Source of the DNA: Flavivirga aquimarina
Lineage (GTDB): Bacteria; Bacteroidota; Bacteroidia; Flavobacteriales; Flavobacteriaceae
Assembly (NCBI RefSeq): GCF_030540835.1
Contig: NZ_JAUOEK010000172.1
Coordinates: 103,042 to 167,041 of the forward strand
Length of the DNA stretch: 64,000 nucleotides
Reading direction: 5' to 3'
Shown: piece by piece, positions 1 to 9,959 of the stretch
Layout of the letters: every line of letters starts with the position of its first letter
Position numbering within the stretch: the stretch's first letter is position 1
Made by a program: the position numbers and the translations under genes
Notes under the pieces: model-generated
What the model was told of the DNA's origin: nothing
Databases searched by the model: none
The model's input: only the letters and a program-made list of their open reading frames with translations

Positions 1-114
1 ACTTTACTTGTTGAACCAGGAGGGAAAAAAGTGTATTCGTATCAGGGATTAGTTGATATGCTTGAAGTAAGAAAAGCAATTGTCAATCATGAGTTGATAG
101 GTAGGTATTTTTAA
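1..114 (+). CDS. C-terminal end of an unidentified protein (partial)
   Basis: Frame 1 is open from the first base and stops with TAA at 112-114, giving 37 residues that end in ELIGRYF. The next gene starts 22 bp downstream on the same strand, so this is probably the tail of the upstream gene of the same operon. The fragment is too short to name a family, and nothing in it is diagnostic. Confidence 0.6.
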   Translation, partial: TLLVEPGGKKVYSYQGLVDMLEVRKAIVNHELIGRYF

Positions 115-136
115 CTTTTACCAATTCCGTGCCATT

Positions 137-1918
137 ATGAAACATCTAACAACATGCCTCTTAATTGTTAACTCATTTTCTACAGAATTGCTTGCGCAAA
201 AGCAAAACCGTTTAATAAATAACTATTGGAATAATAACACGCCACTTATTTCTTATCGCCTACCACCGCCACCTCATGATTATAAGCCAATCTTTGAAGA
301 CTTAGATGGAGACGGAGATCCTGATATTATTTACTCGGTAACAATTGGTAATACACCCATTATGTGGATCGATGATGATGATGATATGAAAGACAGTGAC
401 TTTGAAGGAGATACTGATAGTGACTGCTTGTTAATCGATATCAACAAGGATGGAAAATACTGTGATATTAACGATGCAGCTTTTGATTGGGTGGATACGG
501 ATGATGATGGACTCGCGGATATGCAGCTCTATGTAGATAATGCACCTAGAGGCACAAGAAGAGGGGCACATTATATGTGGATGATAGACTCTGATAAGGA
601 TAACGTATTCAACTATTTTGACTGGAACACCTTTCGGCTTCGTGCTTGGCTCCATGAAGGAGGATCGAATTTTATTGAGGATTACTCAGGACAGAGTACA
701 TTCTTAAAGGCGCATGGCACTACAGATCGTATGCAAGATTTAAGGCTGAACTGGGAAAACCCCTTTCTGTTTTTTGATCAAGATGATGATGGTTTAACTG
801 AAATGGCCATTAGGGCAGTAGATAGACCAGCAGATCGTAATGTATCGTATACCGAAGGGATCATAAATTATATAGGAATAACCTATGATTTAGATAATGA
901 CAATGCACCTGGGAACGAGTATGACTATGACATGTCTATTAGGTTTCAAGGAAAAGGATTTGACTATATGGATCAAGTTCACAAGTTTGAAAATAAGAGA
1001 GTTGAGGAATCGGATAGGTTTATTGGAGATCCTCGATGGAGGCAGGTTTCAGAACTAATCTACCCAGGATTTGAGAGTGTCATGGATTTAACATTCAACA
1101 GGGGAGAATGGGATAATGTATTCTTTGTATATGATGAGGATGATGATTGTGAACGTTGGGAAAGAGTGGAGTTTTATTTCCCAAAGCACCTTTTCAAAGT
1201 GGGGGGGAGAAATCCATGGATAGATGGAGGAGATACCTTAGGGGGAGGGTTGGATGATCATATTCAAGCCGACGCCATAGGAGACCGTGGTGAGTGGGAC
1301 TTGGACAATAGTGGCAATGGAGATATCTACCTTTCTAAATTTGATGGTAGAATACACCTCTATGGAGCAGAATGGGGAGCTTGGAGGGTAGATCAATTAG
1401 CCTGGGCTTATCAATCCTGGGGTGGAGTGGAGGATTTTTATGAGCCTAAGCACAGACGGTCTCAACAAACGTTTAGTCCCTTTAGTACTTTTAAATATGA
1501 AGATACGGATGGTAATGGTTTCCTAGATCAAATAGCAATTGATATTGACGGAGATACGATTTTTGACAAGACAGTCTCTCTTTTAAAATTGAAAATAGAT
1601 GACAAATGCGATATCATCAAGTCTTCAGAAATGAGCTATGAAGATTATAGAGCATTACATACTAAAATGTCCAATGATATCTGGAGTCGGGCAGAAACTG
1701 CTTTAAAAGTGGCTACTCAGCAAGGGCTAAATACAAACTGGTATGCTTTTATGAAAGACCCAAAATCGGAATATCAAAAATACAATTATGGTTACTGGCT
1801 TCAATTCTATATCTATATGGATTTACTAGATCAATCTAAGAGAATAAAAAAGGGGCTAAAACCAGATAGAATTGATAAAGCCTATTTTGGTGGAGATTGG
1901 AAAGCTTTACTGGATTAA
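137..1918 (+). CDS. Secreted Asp-rich protein with EF-hand-like calcium-binding motifs, function unknown
   Basis: 593 residues with a probable Sec signal peptide (first ~20 residues, ending ELLAQ). The N-terminal half holds many Asp-rich loops of the DxDGDGDxD or DxDDDGL type (for example DLDGDGDPD near residue 55, DINKDGKYCD near 100, DTDDDGLAD near 120, DQDDDGLTE near 215). A further one, DTDGNGFLDQ, lies near residue 455. These resemble the calcium loops of EF-hand, dockerin or FG-GAP proteins. Aromatic-rich stretches lie between the loops. No catalytic signature is recognised. It lies 32 bp upstream of a GH95 enzyme, so a role in periplasmic or surface glycan handling is inferred from context. 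It could be a calcium-dependent binding protein or an uncharacterised enzyme. Confidence 0.75.
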   Translation: MKHLTTCLLIVNSFSTELLAQKQNRLINNYWNNNTPLISYRLPPPPHDYKPIFEDLDGDGDPDIIYSVTIGNTPIMWIDDDDDMKDSDFEGDTDSDCLLIDINKDGKYCDINDAAFDWVDTDDDGLADMQLYVDNAPRGTRRGAHYMWMIDSDKDNVFNYFDWNTFRLRAWLHEGGSNFIEDYSGQSTFLKAHGTTDRMQDLRLNWENPFLFFDQDDDGLTEMAIRAVDRPADRNVSYTEGIINYIGITYDLDNDNAPGNEYDYDMSIRFQGKGFDYMDQVHKFENKRVEESDRFIGDPRWRQVSELIYPGFESVMDLTFNRGEWDNVFFVYDEDDDCERWERVEFYFPKHLFKVGGRNPWIDGGDTLGGGLDDHIQADAIGDRGEWDLDNSGNGDIYLSKFDGRIHLYGAEWGAWRVDQLAWAYQSWGGVEDFYEPKHRRSQQTFSPFSTFKYEDTDGNGFLDQIAIDIDGDTIFDKTVSLLKLKIDDKCDIIKSSEMSYEDYRALHTKMSNDIWSRAETALKVATQQGLNTNWYAFMKDPKSEYQKYNYGYWLQFYIYMDLLDQSKRIKKGLKPDRIDKAYFGGDWKALLD

Positions 1919-1950
1919 GAAAACATAGATCTAATATTTCTATAACAATT

Positions 1951-4488
1951 ATGAAAAAAACAACCTTACTAATTTTTTCTTTCCTTATCAGTTTTATTAG
2001 CTGTGAAGAAGTAAAGCAGAAAGACGTTCAAATAGAGCAAAATTCGCCATACAGACGAGGACTTACCATGATTACTCCATCGTCGCAATGGCGTGAGGCC
2101 TTTCCATCTGGTAACGGTACTATTGGTGCCATGGTATATGGCTCAATCGGGACAGAAAGAATCTTGTTCAATCATAGTGCACTATGGTTTGGAGGTACAA
2201 GATCCAAATTGCCTGATATGTCTAAGGAATTGCCTGTAGTTCGTAAATGGATGTTGGCAGGAGAATATGGTAAGGCCAATATGCATTACGTTAACAAAAT
2301 GAAGGAGAAGGGCTTCAATGGTAAGCATGCCGATTACCATCCAGCTTTTGATATGATATTGACGATGGAACGAGAACAACTCTTCGAAGACTATTCACGT
2401 ACGCTCAATTTTGAAACTGGCGAGGTGGAAGTAAAATGGAGGGGTGGAGATACAAGTTATGCTAGGCGTTTGTTTGTTTCTATTCCTGACGATATATCTG
2501 TATTATCCCTTAAAGCCAATAAAAAGGGCGTTATTAGTGGAGCAGTTACTTTGGATATTCATGACCTTACGGATGCTGTTAACATCAGAGGAAAACAATT
2601 TGATCCAGGTTTTACATTTGAGACCATTATAGATGGGGAATTTGTGGAGTTTCGAGCAGATGGAACCGATGGTGGTGAATTTGGTGGAGTAGCCAGAGTG
2701 ATAGCCAAAAATGGACAGACAGGCCAAAAAGGAGGTCAGAAAATGCATTTTTCTTCCCATCGAACCGGTGAGCAAATTACCTTTAGCGATGCCGACGAAT
2801 TAATAGTTTTGGTGGGTATTTATGCCAATGAACAAGGAGCGACAGCCGTGCCTAGAATAAAAGATCAACTTTCAGGTTTTGATGCAAATTATGAAGCATT
2901 ATTCACTCGTCATAAGGACGTTCATAGTGAACTATTTAATAGAGTTACAGTCAACATAAATACTAATGGAGAAATAGATACCCCTAATGAAAGATTACTT
3001 TTGAATGCCTATCAAAATAGCGCGTCAGGTGTGTTGGTTCAAAAGCTGGTTGACTATGGTCGCTATCTTTTGATATCGAGTAGCAAGGCAGGAGGGTATC
3101 CAGCCAACTTACAAGGGATTTGGAATGGTGATTACTCACCACCTTGGCATGGTCACCTCGGAAATAATGAAAACCTTCAAATGAACTATTGGCAAGCCAT
3201 GCCAGGTAATTTGAATGAATCAATGATGGCCTTCTTCGACTATTTCGATGCACATATTGAGGGATTTCGATACAATGCCAGACAACTGTGGGGATGCAGA
3301 GGGATTTACATTCCACCCTTCATGGTTCCTGCAAATCCGATAACTGTCGAGAATCAAGCGCATACCATTAATTATACTGAAGCTGCAGGCTGGCTAGCAT
3401 CTTTTTATTATGACTATTATTTATTCACTGGAGACAAAGAATTTTTAGAAAATAGAACAGTACCATTCTTAAAAGAAGTCGCCCTTTTTTATGAAGATTT
3501 TATCATTAAAGATAAAAATGGTAAGAATATGTTTGTTCCCTCTGAATCCCCTGAAAATCAGCCGAAAGATAAGGTGTGGTTTAACCCCGAGACTGGGAAA
3601 AATGAGAGTATTCGAATTCAGATCAACTCTACCATGGCTGTAGCCGTTTCCAAAGAAGTTTTCATGAATTTGATATCAGCTTGTGAACTTCTAGGTATTG
3701 AGGCCAATGGAGTGAAAAGATGGAAAAAAATGGTAGCAGATATGCCTGCTTATGAGATCAATGAAGATGGCGCTATGAAAGAGTGGTTACACCCTGATTT
3801 TAAAGACAACTATGAGCACAGACATGAGTCTCATGTATATCCTGTTTTCCCAGGTCATGAAGTAACCTTAGAATCTAATCCAGAAATATATGAAGCCTGT
3901 AGAGTCGCGATCGAAAAGCGAAAAACAATTGGATTAAAGGCGCAAACGGGTTGGTCTCTTGCACATATGGCAAATGTTTATGCGCGTTTGGGACAAGGAG
4001 ATAAATCAAAAGAAGCACTGGATATATTGGCAAGATGTTGTTTAGGACAAAACTTATTTACCTATCATAATGATTGGCGCTATATGGGTGTTACAGGCAG
4101 TGGCTTTTGGGGTAAGTCGGCACCTTTTCAAATGGATGCTAACTTTGGGATTACAGCAGCCGTTTATGAAATGCTATGTGGTTCTGAGGTGAACATGCTT
4201 CATATCCTACCAGCACTACCGTTTGATTGGAAAAAAGGTGATTTTAATGATATGTTAACACGTGTTGGAGTTAGAGTTTCAGCATCATGGCACATGGATA
4301 AGAAAGAAATCAACCTAAAACTTGTGGCGGAAAGAGATGCAAATTTTGATTTGAAATTTCCTGGAGAATTAGAAAGTATAAAAACGAATCACGGGGATAA
4401 ATTACAAAGTTCTCAATATGGTGAGAACTACAGATCATTGATTATGAGTAAAGGAGAAGTATTACTAATAGATGTGATACTCAAGTAA
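1951..4488 (+). CDS. GH95-family glycosidase lipoprotein (divergent specificity site)
   Basis: An in-frame ATG exists at 1897, but it would overlap the previous gene. The ATG at 1951 begins a clean lipoprotein signal (MKK-hydrophobic-ISC), giving 845 residues. The protein follows the GH95 plan: N-terminal beta-sandwich (WREAFPSGNGTIGAMVYG near residue 50), then an alpha/alpha barrel. Catalytic positions known for GH95 are present: the Asn pair N406 and N408 in NENLQMNYW, the acid E535 in SESPEN, and the base D729 in FQMDANFG. GH95 enzymes remove alpha-L-fucose or alpha-L-galactose by inversion. Two residues before N406, where fucosidases carry His and L-galactosidases Thr, this protein has Gly, so its sugar preference is unclear. 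Probable cotranscription with the heparinase-like gene 38 bp downstream. Confidence 0.9.
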   Translation: MKKTTLLIFSFLISFISCEEVKQKDVQIEQNSPYRRGLTMITPSSQWREAFPSGNGTIGAMVYGSIGTERILFNHSALWFGGTRSKLPDMSKELPVVRKWMLAGEYGKANMHYVNKMKEKGFNGKHADYHPAFDMILTMEREQLFEDYSRTLNFETGEVEVKWRGGDTSYARRLFVSIPDDISVLSLKANKKGVISGAVTLDIHDLTDAVNIRGKQFDPGFTFETIIDGEFVEFRADGTDGGEFGGVARVIAKNGQTGQKGGQKMHFSSHRTGEQITFSDADELIVLVGIYANEQGATAVPRIKDQLSGFDANYEALFTRHKDVHSELFNRVTVNINTNGEIDTPNERLLLNAYQNSASGVLVQKLVDYGRYLLISSSKAGGYPANLQGIWNGDYSPPWHGHLGNNENLQMNYWQAMPGNLNESMMAFFDYFDAHIEGFRYNARQLWGCRGIYIPPFMVPANPITVENQAHTINYTEAAGWLASFYYDYYLFTGDKEFLENRTVPFLKEVALFYEDFIIKDKNGKNMFVPSESPENQPKDKVWFNPETGKNESIRIQINSTMAVAVSKEVFMNLISACELLGIEANGVKRWKKMVADMPAYEINEDGAMKEWLHPDFKDNYEHRHESHVYPVFPGHEVTLESNPEIYEACRVAIEKRKTIGLKAQTGWSLAHMANVYARLGQGDKSKEALDILARCCLGQNLFTYHNDWRYMGVTGSGFWGKSAPFQMDANFGITAAVYEMLCGSEVNMLHILPALPFDWKKGDFNDMLTRVGVRVSASWHMDKKEINLKLVAERDANFDLKFPGELESIKTNHGDKLQSSQYGENYRSLIMSKGEVLLIDVILK

Positions 4489-4526
4489 TAATATATCTAA
4501 ATAGAAATAAAAAATATAAATTAAAG

Positions 4527-7259
4527 ATGAAAAAGACACTAGTATTAATAGCATTGATTTCCCTTGGAAAATGGTCACAGGCACAGATTCCACTTCCAAA
4601 AAATTTAGAGCAAGGGTATCCGCGTTTGCATATTACGCAAGAAGGAAAAAAAGACTTGCAAAAGACTATAAAAAAGGAAGCTTGGGCTAAACAAGTTCTT
4701 AATGGGATTCATGAACGTATAGATACTCATGTTGAGCGTCATGTCACCGATAAAGAATGGATGGTGTCACGTTTACAAATGCACTGGAAAACAAAAGCAA
4801 CCAATATATACATAAACGGCATAAATTATTCTCACGCAGATGGCGAAGCCCCCGTGCCAACCGTTCGATTTGTTGGCTCACGTGACTATACTACTCCTTA
4901 TGGAAAACCAAAACTGGAGGATGTTTTGCCGTATATGGATGACCCCCGTGGTTTGTATTTACCTAACAAGAATAAGGAAGGAAACCCTTTTGAGTGGGTG
5001 GCACAATCTAAAACAGGAAGAGTCATTTACTCTATTAATGAGGAAATTATAGGACTGGCTAGAGATGCATCCTTTATTTACTGGCTAGAAAAAGATGAAC
5101 GTTTTGCGAAATTTTCCTTCGATGTGTTTCATACATATATGGAAGGCATGTCTTATAGAAGTGAACCTATTGATTTACTCAATGGCCATATTCAAACACT
5201 TGTTGGTTTTACTAATTTTCAAGTGATACATGAAGGCGTTCTTACTAGTATAGCAGAACTCTACGATTTTTTGCATCAATATATTGAAGCAAATCACCCA
5301 GATAAAATTGAAATGTACGATACCACCATTAAAAGATGGACCGATCAGATTATAAAAAATGGTGTGCCACAAAACAATTGGAACCTGCATCAAGCAAAAG
5401 TCATTTTAAAAGCGGCGATGGTATTACAAGATAACAAAAATTATGAAGACAAAAAGGGGCGTGAATACTATATCGATTATATTTTAAATGTGACGTCGGC
5501 TAGACAATGGTCACTTACTAAGTTTATCGATTATGGCTATGACGAAAATAATGGCGTTTGGGCTGAATGTCCTGGCTATTCACAAGGTGTTACCAAAGAC
5601 CTTACTAATTTTATAAGAGATTTTGATAATACATTCGATCATAACATATTGCCTTATACTCCTGTTATTCCAGAGGCCGTAAAAATGTTGCCTCAGTATT
5701 TATTTCCCAATGGACAAACGGTTGCTTTTGGAGATTCCTATTATGGTTCTGTTAATACAGAAGCAATTAGTGATATGATTCGTATTGCCCAGAAAAATAA
5801 TAACCAAAAGTTAGAAGAAGAATTTACAGGGATGTATAAACTATTTGCAGAAAGTTCAGGTAGGTCGCGTCGAGGAAGAAGACCAAGAACTAATCTATCT
5901 TCTTTTTTTGCAAGTAAACCTTTGGTGTTGAATCCAAAGTACGAAATAGGAGATATCAATGATTATATTACCCAAACCTTTTATGCACCTAATGTAAGTT
6001 GGCATGTACAGCGTATGGGAACAGGAAAGGATGGGATGATGGTTTCATTAAACGGATCACTTGGTAACCACATGCATGCCAATGGTATTAATATGGAATT
6101 ATACGGAAAAGGATTTGTACAAGGAGCCGATCCTGGCAAAGGGGCTAGTTATCTTCAACCAAAATATTTGGAGTATTATTCGCAGTTTCCAGCACACAAT
6201 ACCGTTATGGTAGATGGAGTTTCTTCGTATACCGAGATGTTGAGTTACCATGCGTTTGATTTAATGGGGCAATATCCAAAATCAGAACAAAAACAAGGAT
6301 TCTACAAAGACATTACCTATTCTGATGTTTACTTTTTAGAACCAGAAACCCGTAGCGATCAAAGTCGTCTTGTTAGTATTGTGAAAACGGGTGAAACTAC
6401 AGGTTATTATATCGATATTTTCCGTTCAAAAAAACAACGTAAAGGAGATAAATTTCATGATTATTTTTATCATAACCTTGGTCAAAGTATGCAGGTGAGT
6501 GATGTAAAAAGCAATCCTCTAGAATTAACACCAAGTGAAGAAATGGGTTTTGCAGGAGGGCATTTATATGCTTTCGATTATATGTGGGATAAAAAATCGG
6601 TTCGCACTAACGAAGATTATCAAGCAGAATGGAAAATAGATATGCCAGATGGCGAAGATGATGTATTCATGAACCTGTGGATGAAAGGTACAGAAGGACG
6701 TGAAGTATTCACCATAAAATCGCCGCCTAATAAGGCATTCCGTAAAGGGACTAATATTCCGTATGAAGTAGACAAAGCACCCTATTTAACCCTTGCAGCA
6801 AGGCAACATGGAGAAGCCTGGGAACATCCTTTTATTTCTGTATATGAACCTTATACCTCGAAAGAAGGAAAAAGTATTTCATCCATAGTTGGATTCGATG
6901 ATGAAAATGGGAATAAGGATTTTGCCGGTTTGCATATTACTAATAAATCAGGACGTGAAGATTACGTATTCTCCTCGTATGGAGGTAAAACGGCAAGTTA
7001 TAACGGCATGTCTACCAATGCGACTTACGCTTTGGTTGGAAATGATAAGAATGGTGATTTAGTATTGTTTATGGGCAATGGAAATAAGCTTAGCGCAAAA
7101 GGGTTTACGATTTCAGCTAGCGAAAATGGAAATGTGGTTGTAGAGAAAAAGGGTGACGAATTCTATTTACATAACGAAGTGCCAGTTACCATTTCTTTCA
7201 AGGGTAAAAACAACAACTTTGAGGTTGGAGCATTACGGCGAATCAACTTGAAAAATTAA
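4527..7259 (+). CDS. Heparinase II/III-like secreted protein, probable polysaccharide lyase
   Basis: 910 residues with a Sec signal (MKKTLVLIALISLGKWSQAQ). The N-terminal part (to about residue 400) looks like an alpha/alpha toroid, with helical segments and an EGVLTSIAELYDFLHQY stretch. The C-terminal half looks like the beta-sandwich of heparinase II/III proteins, including an HMHANG motif near residues 515-520 followed by a GADPGKG loop. Members of this fold usually cleave uronic-acid-containing polysaccharides by beta-elimination. I cannot assign a PL family number. It sits between two GH95 genes with gaps of 38 and 27 bp, so all three are probably one transcript. Substrate unknown; a uronic-acid-containing algal glycan would fit the locus. 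Confidence 0.7.
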   Translation: MKKTLVLIALISLGKWSQAQIPLPKNLEQGYPRLHITQEGKKDLQKTIKKEAWAKQVLNGIHERIDTHVERHVTDKEWMVSRLQMHWKTKATNIYINGINYSHADGEAPVPTVRFVGSRDYTTPYGKPKLEDVLPYMDDPRGLYLPNKNKEGNPFEWVAQSKTGRVIYSINEEIIGLARDASFIYWLEKDERFAKFSFDVFHTYMEGMSYRSEPIDLLNGHIQTLVGFTNFQVIHEGVLTSIAELYDFLHQYIEANHPDKIEMYDTTIKRWTDQIIKNGVPQNNWNLHQAKVILKAAMVLQDNKNYEDKKGREYYIDYILNVTSARQWSLTKFIDYGYDENNGVWAECPGYSQGVTKDLTNFIRDFDNTFDHNILPYTPVIPEAVKMLPQYLFPNGQTVAFGDSYYGSVNTEAISDMIRIAQKNNNQKLEEEFTGMYKLFAESSGRSRRGRRPRTNLSSFFASKPLVLNPKYEIGDINDYITQTFYAPNVSWHVQRMGTGKDGMMVSLNGSLGNHMHANGINMELYGKGFVQGADPGKGASYLQPKYLEYYSQFPAHNTVMVDGVSSYTEMLSYHAFDLMGQYPKSEQKQGFYKDITYSDVYFLEPETRSDQSRLVSIVKTGETTGYYIDIFRSKKQRKGDKFHDYFYHNLGQSMQVSDVKSNPLELTPSEEMGFAGGHLYAFDYMWDKKSVRTNEDYQAEWKIDMPDGEDDVFMNLWMKGTEGREVFTIKSPPNKAFRKGTNIPYEVDKAPYLTLAARQHGEAWEHPFISVYEPYTSKEGKSISSIVGFDDENGNKDFAGLHITNKSGREDYVFSSYGGKTASYNGMSTNATYALVGNDKNGDLVLFMGNGNKLSAKGFTISASENGNVVVEKKGDEFYLHNEVPVTISFKGKNNNFEVGALRRINLKN

Positions 7260-7286
7260 ATATTTAAATTACATAACTCATAAAAA

Positions 7287-9656
7287 ATGAAAAATTATAG
7301 GTCTGTCAGTTGTAGAAGTTTATTATTATTGGTGTTTTTTTTTCAAACACTTTCTTTTGCTCAAGAAGAAAAAAAGATAAAAGATAACGATTTAGTGCTT
7401 TGGTACAAACAACCAGCCACAGAATGGACAAAAGCATTACCTATTGGTAATGGGCGACTTGGTGCGATGGTATACGGAGGTATTCAAATGGAACACATTC
7501 AATTAAATGAAGAAACACTTTGGAGTGGTGGTCCACATAGTTATGATAACCCTAATGCTTATCAACATCTCTCAGAGGTAAGGGAGTTATTAGATAAAGG
7601 TGAATATATTAAAGCGGAGGACATGGCACAAAAAATGTTAGGTTCTCCAATTAAGCAAATGGCTTATCAACCCTTTGGGGATTTGTTTTTGATGTTTCCA
7701 CAAGGTCCAAAATCACAGAATTATAAACGAGAACTTGATTTAGAAACAGCAGTTAGTAAAGTTACTTACAATATAGGTTCAACCCAATTTACAAGAAAAA
7801 TATTTGCTTCACATCCAGATCAGTCTATTGTGATGCGAGTAGAAAGTAATGCTAAAAGAAAAGTTACTTTTGATCTTTTATTAACAAGCCCTCACAATTC
7901 CGTTACCCAGATAAAAGATAATAAATTATTAATGTTAGGGCAATTAGGAGCTAGAAAAGAGCGAGGATTGATTGGACCTTGGGAAGGAGAAGGAACTAAA
8001 TTTGCTGCTAAAGTAAAAGTGTTAGCAGAAGGAGGTGAGGTTATTTATCATGATAATAAAATCTCGGTTAGAGATGCAGATGCAGTAACTTTAGTATATG
8101 TAGCAGCTACGAGCTTTGAAAATTATAAAGATGTAAGTGGCGACCCAATAAAAAAAGTTAATTCTTATATGGCGGGTGTAGAAGGAAAGTCTTTTGAAGA
8201 GTTATACCAAAGGCATATTAAAGATTATACAAAGTTTTTTAATCGCGTTGCGATTGATCTAGGAGGTGAAAAAAACAACCAAAATATTCCTACCGATAAA
8301 AGACTCGATCAAGTTTCAAACGGTGCTTCAGACCCATTGTTAGATGAACAAATTTTTCAATTCGGGCGTTATTTAATGATTGCAGGATCTAGATCAGGAA
8401 CTCAACCTTTAAATTTACAAGGTATTTGGAACGGCACTATTAATCCACCTTGGTCAAGTAAATATACCATCAATATCAATATCCAAATGAATTATTGGGT
8501 AGCTGAAGTATGTAATTTGAGTGAATTCCATGAACCTTTTTTACACATGGTTGATGAACTTCAAGAACCAGGAAAAAGTACAGCAAAAACACATTATAAA
8601 GCAGATGGTTGGGTTACACATCATAATACCGACTTATGGCGTGGTACAGCTCCAGTAGATGGTGCACAATGGGGCATGTGGCCAACAGGAGGTGCCTGGT
8701 TATGTCAGCATCTTTGGGAACATTATCTATATACGGGAGATGTTGAGTTTCTTAAAAAGGCATATCCAATCATGAAAGGTGCTGCGGCGTTCTTTTTGGA
8801 TACTTTAATCGAAAATGAAGATGGTTATTTAATTACTTCGCCATCTATATCCCCAGAGCATAGCCATGGAGGAACAACAAAAGATGGTCTTAGTATAGGA
8901 CGAGATGGAACGTCACTTTGTGCTGGGCCAACTATGGATACGCAGATTTTAAATGATTTGTTTTCTAATATCATTTTGGCATCAGATATATTGGGGATCG
9001 ATAAAAAATTTAAAAAACAAGTAGTAAAAACAAGAGCAAGATTAGTTCCTATGAAAATAGGTCGTCATGGTCAACTCCAAGAGTGGCAGGAAGATTGGGA
9101 TAATCCAAATAATCCCCATTCACATGTGTCACATTTATATGGTTTATTTCCAAGTAGCCAAATCAATTCAAAAGATACGCCAAAGTTATTTGATGCAGCA
9201 CGTGTTTCATTAATTCAACGTGGGTTTGATGATGGGTGGCCAGGAGCATGGAGAATCTGTTTATGGGCGCGTATAGGTGAGGGGAATAATGCTTATAAAT
9301 CACTTAATAAATATGTTATTCCAGGTTTGTCTGAAAGTTTACTAAATAGCGGTAGAGTATTTCAGATAGATGCTAATTTTGGTGCTACTGCCGGAATTGC
9401 AGAAATGCTATTACAAAGTCATAATGGAGAAATTAATTTATTACCTGCACTTCCTGATGCTTGGGCAGATGGATCAATTAAAGGATTACGTGCTCGTGGA
9501 GGGTTTGAAGTAGATATGGAATGGAAGGATGGCGCGTTGGTTAAGGCTACTATTTGTGCAAATCAAAAAGGGACATTTAGACTTGCATATCAAGGAAAAT
9601 CTAAAGGAAAAATATCTTTGAAAAAAGGAGAAATAAAGGAGCTAACAATTAAGTAG
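7287..9656 (+). CDS. GH95-family glycosidase, alpha-L-galactosidase-like specificity residue
   Basis: 789 residues with a Sec signal peptide ending LSFAQ. Full-length GH95: beta-sandwich with LPIGNGRLGAMVYGG, then the alpha/alpha barrel. Catalytic candidates: N396 and N398 in TININIQMNYW, acid E524 in SISPEHSH, and base D695 in QIDANFG. T394 sits two residues before N396. In characterised GH95 enzymes this position is His in alpha-L-fucosidases and Thr in alpha-L-galactosidases, so release of L-galactose is a reasonable guess (inference). Last gene of the left block. It is followed by a 303-bp spacer with palindromic repeats, then the convergent sigma-factor gene. Confidence 0.93.
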   Translation: MKNYRSVSCRSLLLLVFFFQTLSFAQEEKKIKDNDLVLWYKQPATEWTKALPIGNGRLGAMVYGGIQMEHIQLNEETLWSGGPHSYDNPNAYQHLSEVRELLDKGEYIKAEDMAQKMLGSPIKQMAYQPFGDLFLMFPQGPKSQNYKRELDLETAVSKVTYNIGSTQFTRKIFASHPDQSIVMRVESNAKRKVTFDLLLTSPHNSVTQIKDNKLLMLGQLGARKERGLIGPWEGEGTKFAAKVKVLAEGGEVIYHDNKISVRDADAVTLVYVAATSFENYKDVSGDPIKKVNSYMAGVEGKSFEELYQRHIKDYTKFFNRVAIDLGGEKNNQNIPTDKRLDQVSNGASDPLLDEQIFQFGRYLMIAGSRSGTQPLNLQGIWNGTINPPWSSKYTININIQMNYWVAEVCNLSEFHEPFLHMVDELQEPGKSTAKTHYKADGWVTHHNTDLWRGTAPVDGAQWGMWPTGGAWLCQHLWEHYLYTGDVEFLKKAYPIMKGAAAFFLDTLIENEDGYLITSPSISPEHSHGGTTKDGLSIGRDGTSLCAGPTMDTQILNDLFSNIILASDILGIDKKFKKQVVKTRARLVPMKIGRHGQLQEWQEDWDNPNNPHSHVSHLYGLFPSSQINSKDTPKLFDAARVSLIQRGFDDGWPGAWRICLWARIGEGNNAYKSLNKYVIPGLSESLLNSGRVFQIDANFGATAGIAEMLLQSHNGEINLLPALPDAWADGSIKGLRARGGFEVDMEWKDGALVKATICANQKGTFRLAYQGKSKGKISLKKGEIKELTIK

Positions 9657-9750
9657 GGAATGAAAAATATTGAGTTTTAAAAACTTGTAACGATACTAAA
9701 TATAAAATAACGTGAGTTCGATTTAAAGTTCCTTTTAGCTAATAAAATTA

Positions 9751-9880
9751 ATGCTTGTCTCCTCGAGCATTACTGAGCTACAAAATATATTTTGTAGTGA
9801 GAGTAGCAAGTGTAGCTTGTCGAGAGGTTAATATAAACTCATAAAATTTCATTAGGTCTCGACTGCGCTCGACCTGACAT
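9751..9880. repeat. REP-like palindromic repeat cluster in the 303-bp spacer
   Basis: The spacer 9657-9959 has no gene. It contains a perfect 20-bp palindrome at 9778-9797 (CTACAAAATATATTTTGTAG). This is flanked by partly complementary arms (CTCGAG near 9762 and GTCGAG near 9819). A separate GTCTCGACTGCGCTCGAC motif lies at about 9857-9873, of a type often seen between flavobacterial genes. The cluster lies between two convergent transcription units, so it may double as a bidirectional transcript end. No transposase is present. Confidence 0.55.
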
Positions 9881-9959
9881 GTCGTTAATTAATTGAAAAT
9901 CAACATAAAACTCATATCTATTAAATCGACTCACGTTAAAATAGCCTAATACAAGAGTC

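Noticed and set aside
1897..1950. Earlier in-frame start for the first GH95
   Set aside because: It would overlap the previous gene by 22 bp and put 18 charged residues before a perfect lipoprotein signal starting at 1951.
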